Origin: JALUUH01 sp964636675
GTDB lineage: Bacteria > Pseudomonadota > Gammaproteobacteria > S012-40
Assembly (NCBI GenBank): GCA_964636675.1
Contig: CAZWUO010000023.1
Coordinates: 1-29,203, forward strand
Direction: 5' to 3'
Length of the DNA: 29,203 bases
The notes beneath the pieces are model-generated. The model did no database searches and had not been told where the DNA came from. It saw nothing but the letters and a program-made list of their open reading frames with translations. The translations under genes were made by a program, and so were the position numbers. This document shows positions 24,701 through 29,203 of this stretch, piece by piece (the stretch's first letter is position 1; each line of letters begins with the position of its first letter).

Positions 24701-25246
24701 CCTTTGGCGCTCATCAGGAACCGCATAACGACCCGCCGTATCGATGACAATCGCCTGTTCAAATAACCACCAATCAAGATTAAGCGTAGAACCCTTGTCA
24801 TGGTCGGGCAAATTAATTTCCGGTGAAAGTAATTTTGCATTTCTTAATGAGGTGCTTTTACCAGACCGCGGTTTCCCGATAACCATAAACCACGGCAAAA
24901 CATAAAGTGGGTCTCCGCGCAGCTTTAAATGCGATTTTTTTAAGGCACTAATAACATGCCTCCAGCTTTGCCGCATTTCTTTGAGTAATTCTTGCGGCGT
25001 CATAGCATCGCTAATATCACCATCGGCTTCTTCTTCCTGTAAAATTCTTTTTACTTGAGCTTTCGCGCGATAGCGAATAATTAATTTTCGTATAACGACG
25101 ATGCTTAACCACAGGCCAAAAATAACCGCTATCACAATCCCCGCTTCTTCGAGTGGGCGCTCGAGAAAGATATAGGTACCAATAACAGCCCCGGAAACCA
25201 AGACTATAATGAATAAATAGAAAAGAATTTTAAGAAATATTTTCAT
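21788..25246 (-). CDS. tssM: TssM (IcmF) inner-membrane complex protein
   Basis: The protein has 1152 residues. Two membrane helices lie near the N-terminus (about 7-27 and 35-52). A cytoplasmic NTPase-like domain follows, with Walker A G-K-P-R-S-G-K-S (124-131) and Walker B-like AIVIDTAGRY (165-174). A third helix is at about 411-431 (LVLSLGGGITLFALAALTTT), then a large periplasmic part ends with the usual ImcF-related beta domain (FSLTDFPAQQAVKLAN near 1090; VAMCWQ at the end). TssM spans the inner membrane and contacts TssL and TssJ. Residues 780-818 form an unusual Lys/Gly-rich insert with 15 lysines. It lies 52 bp after tssL and 15 bp before the sheath gene. Confidence 0.95.
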   Translation of the reverse strand: MKIFLKILFYLFIIVLVSGAVIGTYIFLERPLEEAGIVIAVIFGLWLSIVVIRKLIIRYRAKAQVKRILQEEEADGDISDAMTPQELLKEMRQSWRHVISALKKSHLKLRGDPLYVLPWFMVIGKPRSGKSTSLRNAKLLSPEINLPDHDKGSTLNLDWWLFEQAIVIDTAGRYAVPDERQRDRKEWTALLGMLSKHKQKEPINGLVLVIAADRLLDNTEEQLVDEGRKVRASIHELMEKLEIHVPVYMMVTKSDLVEGFAAWCKYLPEKAMAQGMGYLVAHDEEGSVDHILDKSLDSVLDRMKELRLLMLERSHVHDDALLTLPRNMEKLRTGMHHFIRGALKENPYQDAPIFRGIYFSTSQQALDPDAPQQLSDKGIFLHDIYTRILPMDRGLLETLPSSERLRRAFRTLVLSLGGGITLFALAALTTTFTHDLEELNKIRDANVSFELAQRDINDQFQSLNRLREMIKDLQQAQGDWMVPWQGSFAESEQIDELIQKYNETFKETVLKHLDSPLKRKVVNMRGDGTSKLVGGLIRRINLLKTAMNPEEVAEIDVKPKVSEEYIFVMDDNITADSAETFSDLYISYLIWNTSPIILDEEKNNLQAHLVRLIAQNEGDYSWVIDWANAQDNEPVRLDDFWSGTIALKEPPMVLSAYTLEGREFIEEFLTELAEADDEKSKLGDIKIDFEKYYRIEYVKAWIDFAERFDEGMMRLRDRKEWVFAIEQLASPNNPYFRLLERMDEQLKPIEPLEFFPAYKLVAYFKEMQSFAKKEGGDNSKLVKKLLKVVGKAGGKAGKLVAKAGKKGMKAKKKMGGKDIGGLVELAAKELDAYKKGMSDTAFNIESLEQSNATLATFFTPPFDPGAGDGSAAIAYNSVNNLQKLIGKPSSGTRLFWQLYLGSLKVFHDFMEKDTGCYLQDQWETNVLAELDGVTYAKLGKTLIGNEGGLVWAFVDGPAKPYLKKRNNKGYLPAKVKQRSITWNDDFIKFVNKASLGRKTVGSEFSVKIKALPTGANPPSATISPSATFLTLHCADGVQELANYNYTISKDFKWSLENCDSVSLQIDIGHIRLRKDYGSEENRFGFSAFLKDFHDGRRVFSLTDFPAQQAVKLANEGVETIDVNYKFKGHKPVVRLLSNAPLDPPPKVAMCWQ

Positions 25247-25298
25247 AACACCGGTTTATACGATCAATATATTCATAACACACCATTTTTATCCCAAC

Positions 25299-25973
25299 TT
25301 ACCCAACAAGATTTATAATGTTATCTAATGCACCTTCAATCATAATATGATATGCAAAAGCAGCCATTAATATGAGGGACACCGGGACACCAATTACCCA
25401 CGGCGTGATGTTCACGCGGGGTTTAAATGATCCTTTATCCGGTAATGAATGTTCCCCATAAGCCTGAGGAAATAATACTGCCGAATCAATATCTCGCTGA
25501 CCTTCCCCAGGCAGCAACAAACTTAAATTAAAACTTTTTATTTCTTCTAAGTTTTTTCTATGATCATTCGAAAAATATTTTCCTTTAAAACCTAAACCCA
25601 GGCATAACAAAAACACTTCACGGGCATATTGATCGGGGCCATTTTTATTCAAAGTATTGAGCTTGTCATAAAACTCCGCACCCATATTCGTCGTTTGGTA
25701 ATATTTTCGCTGTAAGGGATTACGCTGCCACTGAGATTTATTGGCCCACTTTGAGCACAAAATTAATTCATCAATATAGCCAACCACAGCAAATCGTGCA
25801 GCATCTATCGTCGATGTTTCAAATTCGGCCTTTTCAGCAGAAATCATTGCTTCCACTAGCAACGACTCAATGTTATCTCGCACAAGCTCATACTCCACCT
25901 CGTCTAATTCACAAAGTACCACTTGATGGCGGGCATACAATATAAGATCGGTAAAATGATCAACCAGTCGCAC
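25299..25973 (-). CDS. tssL: TssL (DotU) inner-membrane complex protein
   Basis: The 224-residue protein has the DotU signature: LVDHFTDLILYARHQ at the start, ARFAVVGYIDELILCSKW (about 60-77), NPLQRKYYQTTNMGAEFYDK and EVFLLCLGLGFKGKY. It is tail-anchored by one membrane helix at about 190-212 (TPWVIGVPVSLILMAAFAYH). TssL links TssM to the baseplate protein TssK. The GTG start at 25973 has AGGAG seven bases upstream, inside the final codons of tssK; the genes are 2 bp apart, implying coupled translation. No C-terminal peptidoglycan-binding domain is present, so it is the short form. Confidence 0.95.
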   Translation of the reverse strand: MRLVDHFTDLILYARHQVVLCELDEVEYELVRDNIESLLVEAMISAEKAEFETSTIDAARFAVVGYIDELILCSKWANKSQWQRNPLQRKYYQTTNMGAEFYDKLNTLNKNGPDQYAREVFLLCLGLGFKGKYFSNDHRKNLEEIKSFNLSLLLPGEGQRDIDSAVLFPQAYGEHSLPDKGSFKPRVNITPWVIGVPVSLILMAAFAYHIMIEGALDNIINLVG

Positions 25974-25975
25974 AA

Positions 25976-27361
25976 CTATCTCCTGACGATAACCAGCTCA
26001 ATAACAATATCGGACGGTGCCTCTTCCCATAACAAGGCGATATCTCGAGTACGCTCAATAGACGCCCACTGTTCATCATGTACATCCAGTCGAATGTAAA
26101 AGGCATCAGGTCTTCTAGGTAGTTCTGTGGGTGGCGTAGGTACAAAGATAAGCCCTACCCCCGGCAGAGAGCGTTCAGCCAAAACCTCGACGGTATCTCG
26201 TGAAGCCAGTTTTCCCGTGGTTAATAAAGACTGCTGACTTTCTTGCACATCCTGTTGCGTTGTTAACACCAGGTAGAAATCAAGGCGCTCGGCAAAAAAC
26301 TCCGTTGGTACTGAGGCCGAAAAACAAGTGCCATCGCTAGGCATTTCGACCAAAAATCGAGGCCCAATCGATATTTGATTCAGCATTTGCGTAATTAAAT
26401 TTTGCGCTGCATGAAAACAAACACCGAGTTGATTGTGGTCGTAAACAGGCAAGAGGCGTTCACCCGATTTAGACTCGCCAAGCATATTTGCAAAATCGGT
26501 AAATGTACTGATTTCTCCTATCATCTCTCTGAGGAAACCGTATAACTCCCACGGATGTACCACCCCTTTCTCGCTGAGGTGAAACAACTTAGGAATAAAT
26601 CGACTTAAGGTCCGTAATGCTAGACGATAACGCATCAATGTTGCATCGTATGTCGTTGAATGCTGATTTTGATTTTCATAAGAAGTAAGCTGTAATGCTC
26701 TACCAGTCAGCTCATCGCGTATTTCTTTGATAATCGTCATCAATCCTGGTGCAGCTTCTAAAGTTAATGCAGGAGGATTGAAGTCTGCGGCGTATTGAAT
26801 CGTGCCACCATCCATAATAACTTGCGCAATCGGAATCAGCTGGTACTCATGCAAATCATCTTTTTCAGTTTCCCAAAATATTTTTAGTACATGGGTTAAA
26901 CGCTTAACGTTTGCAACGGGGCCATCCGCATAAGTATCCTTCACTTCTTCCGGAGTCGAACGCGTGACATAGCGCGTTTTTACCGCAACAGCCTCACCCA
27001 TATCATTTATTTCAGTCACATTATTATCAAAGGACGAGTGCTTGCGCAGCCCGAGATAAATGGTAAACGGTTTATCGACTTCTAACCACGTCTCAGCAAA
27101 CGAACGCGATTGCAAAATAGCGTTTTCTGGGAGATTAACATAGGTACCATCGGGAAAGATAAATTCGCCACTTTCGACTTCACACTGGCGATGCTCCAAA
27201 GCGGTAGTCACTAACTTAAGATTGCTAGTGCCCCAAAAATAAGGTTGAGAAAATCGCTGATAAGTCGATAACAACGACTGATGAAACTGATCCGTTAGCT
27301 GAAAATGTTGGGGTTGTAAAAACAATCCTTGATGCCAAAAAACAGGTTTTAAGTCCGCCAC
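25976..27361 (-). CDS. tssK: TssK baseplate-to-membrane connector
   Basis: This 461-residue protein opens with VFWHQGLFLQPQHFQLTDQF, the classical TssK N-terminus that binds the TssFG wedge. RYRLALRTLSRFIPKLFHLS and VHPWELYGFLREMIGEISTF lie in the middle, and a C-terminal domain with FYIRLDVHDEQWASIER follows. The GTG start at 27361 is preceded by GAGGTGA. TssK trimers connect the baseplate to TssL/TssM in the cytoplasm. Length is typical (about 445-460). It lies 91 bp after tssJ, in a gap that contains a short inverted repeat TATTGG-AAATAC-CCAATA (27417-27434), and 2 bp before tssL. Confidence 0.96.
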   Translation of the reverse strand: MADLKPVFWHQGLFLQPQHFQLTDQFHQSLLSTYQRFSQPYFWGTSNLKLVTTALEHRQCEVESGEFIFPDGTYVNLPENAILQSRSFAETWLEVDKPFTIYLGLRKHSSFDNNVTEINDMGEAVAVKTRYVTRSTPEEVKDTYADGPVANVKRLTHVLKIFWETEKDDLHEYQLIPIAQVIMDGGTIQYAADFNPPALTLEAAPGLMTIIKEIRDELTGRALQLTSYENQNQHSTTYDATLMRYRLALRTLSRFIPKLFHLSEKGVVHPWELYGFLREMIGEISTFTDFANMLGESKSGERLLPVYDHNQLGVCFHAAQNLITQMLNQISIGPRFLVEMPSDGTCFSASVPTEFFAERLDFYLVLTTQQDVQESQQSLLTTGKLASRDTVEVLAERSLPGVGLIFVPTPPTELPRRPDAFYIRLDVHDEQWASIERTRDIALLWEEAPSDIVIELVIVRR

Positions 27362-27452
27362 ACGTCACCTCACATGACCCATCTAAATCAAATTTATTCT
27401 AAAATACTGACACGTTTATTGGAAATACCCAATAGCGGGCTTTAGGCATTCA

Positions 27453-28076
27453 CTATGCTTCGCCAGGAGAGACAGGAACAGCTTCCTTCATTTGCTTCGT
27501 TATATCTCTACCCAGAAAGACTTCTATATCCAATTTATCCGGTAATGCCTTGGCTTCATTGGCGATTAATTTGAATGAAACTAATAATTTTTCAACAATC
27601 CCGCGCTTTGTCGCTTGTAAAGGAATTTCGAAAATCTTTACATCATGGTTTACATTTAACTCATAATAGCCAACAATCAAACCGACATGTTGCGCCTGCT
27701 GTGCACGATTAAACACTTCAACGCGCAGCTCTCCCGGTTGCACCGTAATTCGTCTAAAGTCGGCGACAGTCTCATCTATTTTGCCTTTATTAAGCAATTC
27801 AATAGCCCCCGCGGGGGTCTTACTTAAACCATTAAAAGTATTTGGATCACTGAGTTGAAAAACACCGATTGACAAAGCATGAGGTCGACCATTAACCACA
27901 TTCACATCAGATGGCGCATCGATTTTAATGCTGATAGCCCGGTCTTCGTAAACCCATTCTTCCGGATCAATCGTTAATATGGGATTAGACGCACAGCCTG
28001 CCAGCAAAAACCCGATGCACACAATAACACCGCCAATACGCAAAGAGTTTTTTTTATTGCTCAATAGAGGAAACAT
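27453..28076 (-). CDS. tssJ: TssJ outer-membrane lipoprotein
   Basis: The protein has 207 residues. A signal peptide with core IGGVIVCIGFLLAGC gives lipobox LAGC with the lipidated cysteine at 28. The mature part (LSIGVFQLSDPNTFNGLSK, ITVQPGELRVEVFNRAQQAQ, HVGLIVGYY) has the transthyretin-like beta-sandwich features of TssJ (VasD/Lip), whose L1-2 loop meets the periplasmic TssM C-terminus. The tail after about 165 (LPDKLDIEVFLGRDITKQMK) is somewhat longer than in many homologues. No clear ribosome site is seen before the ATG at 28076. The gene follows a strong terminator placed between hcp and tssJ, so it may depend on readthrough or on its own promoter. Confidence 0.93.
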   Translation of the reverse strand: MFPLLSNKKNSLRIGGVIVCIGFLLAGCASNPILTIDPEEWVYEDRAISIKIDAPSDVNVVNGRPHALSIGVFQLSDPNTFNGLSKTPAGAIELLNKGKIDETVADFRRITVQPGELRVEVFNRAQQAQHVGLIVGYYELNVNHDVKIFEIPLQATKRGIVEKLLVSFKLIANEAKALPDKLDIEVFLGRDITKQMKEAVPVSPGEA

Positions 28077-28120
28077 TGTTTGTCAATTAATTGCTTGTTC
28101 ATTAAATCGTTTAGCCAAAC

Positions 28121-28157
28121 AAAAAAACTGAGCCACTTGAATAAAGCAACTCAGTTT
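28121..28157 (-). terminator. Rho-independent terminator between hcp and tssJ
   Basis: On the minus strand an AAACTGAG arm (28150-28157) pairs perfectly with CTCAGTTT (28125-28132), followed by a run of seven T (28121-28127). It begins 8 bp downstream of the hcp stop. It should separate abundant hcp transcript from a smaller readthrough amount for the tssJKLM genes. Confidence 0.75.
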
Positions 28158-28165
28158 AACTTTTT

Positions 28166-28681
28166 CTATTCACCAGAGCCTACACGCCAGTCATCACTGC
28201 CTTCGGTGCCCGCCACTTCATGAATCCAATTAATTGTACTATAACTGAAAGATATTTGTTCTAAATGAGTAAAATGAGCCTGTGCCGGGTCCTGACAATT
28301 TGGCATAATTGCTTTGATGTCGGTAATGACTGCACCCTCGACTTCATGCGTAAAATAGTGCTCTTGATTTCCTTCTGCAGACGTACGATACCATTCAATA
28401 CGACAAGTTAAGGCTTCACCGGTGACCATTGCTTGATATAAAAGAGGGGATGCTTTATCAAAAACTTTAGTAACCGTTAAGGGTTGATGAATACGCCGCC
28501 CAGAAGGCTGACCGGAATGCACATCTCGTGGGATAGTCAGTGAGTGCTCAAAAGCTTGCACCATAAATTGTTCGTCATGGCCTTCTTGGTAGGTACTGCC
28601 CACACTGTCTTCAGATAAAGAACCCTCAGTAATCATACCTTGAGTAACACCTTCGACTGACATATAAGCTGGGATTGGCAT
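28166..28681 (-). CDS. hcp: Hcp tube protein (upstream copy)
   Basis: This 171-residue protein matches Hcp: GVTQGMITEGSLSEDSVGST, SGQPSGRRIHQPLTVTKVFD, ASPLLYQAMVTGEALTCRIE, YFTHEVEGAVITDIKAIMPN and LEQISFSYSTINWIHEVAGT, ending DDWR. It is longer and divergent from the Hcp at 19387-19872, so the locus has two paralogous tube subunits. A textbook AAGGAGAT ribosome site lies 7 bp before the ATG, consistent with high expression. It has its own upstream region of nearly 300 bp with a CRP-type site and a -10-like box, and is followed by a terminator. Confidence 0.95.
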   Translation of the reverse strand: MPIPAYMSVEGVTQGMITEGSLSEDSVGSTYQEGHDEQFMVQAFEHSLTIPRDVHSGQPSGRRIHQPLTVTKVFDKASPLLYQAMVTGEALTCRIEWYRTSAEGNQEHYFTHEVEGAVITDIKAIMPNCQDPAQAHFTHLEQISFSYSTINWIHEVAGTEGSDDWRVGSGE

Positions 28682-28889
28682 TTGAAATCTCCTTAAATAT
28701 TAATAAAAATAAAACAGTCGGTTCACGCTTCCAGTGACCTACTGGTTGAGCACAAAACACTTGCACTTTAAAAGGAACTTAGATGAATTTGAGATTAGCT
28801 GCCAATCACTCGTTATCAGTGTCTTGCCAATATAGCTTTTCCAATTTCTTATCGTTTGTTCCGGTAATTCATTATTGCTGTTTACAGTT

Positions 28890-28898
28890 ATTATATTA
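28890..28898 (-). promoter_or_regulatory. Candidate -10 region of the hcp promoter
   Basis: The minus strand reads TAATATAAT, containing TATAAT (28890-28895) and overlapping TAATAT (28893-28898). No good -35 box lies 17 bp upstream, which would fit an activator-dependent promoter using the CRP-type site. The box is about 210 bp upstream of hcp, so the leader would be long. Confidence 0.4.
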
Positions 28899-28917
28899 AC
28901 GTTTAATCAACATGCTG

Positions 28918-28937
28918 CATGTGAGTAGAATCACATG
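28918..28937. promoter_or_regulatory. CRP/Vfr-type binding site upstream of hcp
   Basis: CATGTGA-GTAGAA-TCACATG is a perfect palindrome containing TGTGA-N6-TCACA, the established CRP core. Its centre is 29-32 bp upstream of the candidate -10 box, close to a class II position (about -41.5 to -44.5). It lies 40 bp past the tssH stop. Confidence 0.6.
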
Positions 28938-28977
28938 AACCCGCTATTATTTTTACTTATTAATCGCAAGAAAAAAA

Positions 28978-29203
28978 TCACTCAAAAGTAGTTACAAAAC
29001 TACCATCTTCCGCTACGCTCAAACAAAGCCTGGAATACTCTGAGTCCTCCCCAATGTTCTGCAATACCTCCGTCGACATTTGTGGTAATAAACTACCATT
29101 AACAATGTGATCGATATTCCGTGCACCAGACTCCACATCGGTACAACGACTCGCGATTTGCGCAATCACCGCATCGTCATAGACAAAATCTATTTTTTGA
29201 TTT
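28978..29203 (-). CDS. tssH: TssH (ClpV) C-terminal end; runs off the window
   Basis: The minus-strand frame is open from the window edge to a TGA at 28978-28980 and reads NQKIDFVYDDAVIAQIASRC, then DVESGARNIDHIVNGSLLPQ, then a short tail ending FVTTFE. The ESGARNIDHIVN segment is the C-terminal small-domain signature of the second AAA+ module of ClpB/ClpV; ESGAR holds the sensor-2 arginine. ClpV disassembles contracted TssBC sheaths for reuse. The upstream 800 or so residues are outside the window. The 63-residue frame starting at a GTG at 29169 is only the visible part of this gene, not a small gene. Confidence 0.92.
   Translation of the reverse strand, partial: NQKIDFVYDDAVIAQIASRCTDVESGARNIDHIVNGSLLPQMSTEVLQNIGEDSEYSRLCLSVAEDGSFVTTFE

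Larger units (their letters stand above)
28682..28977. other. Intergenic region between tssH and hcp
   Basis: This 296-bp AT-rich stretch has no credible coding frame. It contains the CRP-type palindrome and -10-like box near the tssH end, and the hcp ribosome site at its other end. I saw no sigma-54 (-24/-12) element and no clear terminator after tssH. Confidence 0.6.

Noticed and set aside
28682..28977. Sigma-54 promoter for hcp, as in some T6SS loci
   Set aside because: TTGGCA occurs on the minus strand, but no TTGC follows at the required spacing; the sigma-70-like box with the CRP-type site is the better candidate.
28978..29169. Independent 63-residue small gene
   Set aside because: The frame continues upstream to the window edge with ClpV-like sequence, so it is the 3' end of tssH.
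1..29203. CRISPR arrays, tRNA or rRNA genes, and complete insertion sequences
   Set aside because: I saw no regularly spaced direct repeats with unique spacers, no cloverleaf-like gene with a CCA end and no transposase frame in the window.

Overview
The window reads as gammaproteobacterial chromosome of moderate to low G+C. The left edge carries backbone genes typical of that class: a long-form RluA-type pseudouridine synthase and a DUF2058/YaiL protein. The right two thirds hold a type VI secretion system (T6SS). I cannot name the genus from the sequence alone.

Left (1-1490, minus strand): the 5' part of an rluA-like gene and yaiL-like gene, co-oriented and 11 bp apart. A 33-bp near-perfect palindrome (1550-1582) marks the border. 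From there to about 6900 is an accessory patchwork: a truncated glycosyltransferase-like fragment, a GNAT acetyltransferase, a class I methyltransferase, a nucleotidyltransferase with an internal deletion, a YjbR/TfoX-like protein with a good terminator, a TetR regulator divergent from a frameshifted membrane-protein gene across a 15-bp operator-like palindrome, a conserved protein of unknown function whose 3' end is supplied by a 141-bp MITE-like element, and an outer-membrane lipoprotein. Several of these genes are broken, as expected of decaying or transferred DNA.

Middle (6947-13084, plus strand): a five-gene T6SS spike/cargo module: DUF2169 (one frameshift), two pentapeptide-repeat proteins (311 and 762 aa), DUF3540 and a DUF4150 PAAR-like tip. 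A second copy of the MITE-like element sits between the DUF3540 and DUF4150 genes. The module converges on vgrG.

Right (13105-29203, minus strand): the structural T6SS genes, in transcription order tssH(clpV, 3' end only) - hcp - tssJ - tssK - tssL - tssM - tssB/tssC as one polypeptide - hcp - tssE - tssF - tssG - vgrG. The membrane complex (TssJLM), baseplate (TssEFGK), sheath (TssBC), tube (two Hcp) and spike (VgrG plus DUF4150) are all present. No tssA and no separate tssB are seen. A perfect CRP-type half-site pair and a -10-like box lie upstream of the first hcp, and a rho-independent terminator follows it, suggesting differential expression of the tube protein.

The points most worth following are the fused TssB-TssC sheath protein, the pentapeptide/DUF2169/DUF3540/DUF4150 spike module, a hydrophobic two-helix insertion in the VgrG tail, a lysine/glycine-rich insert in periplasmic TssM, and a tssG that has no ATG, GTG or TTG in frame at the position homology requires.
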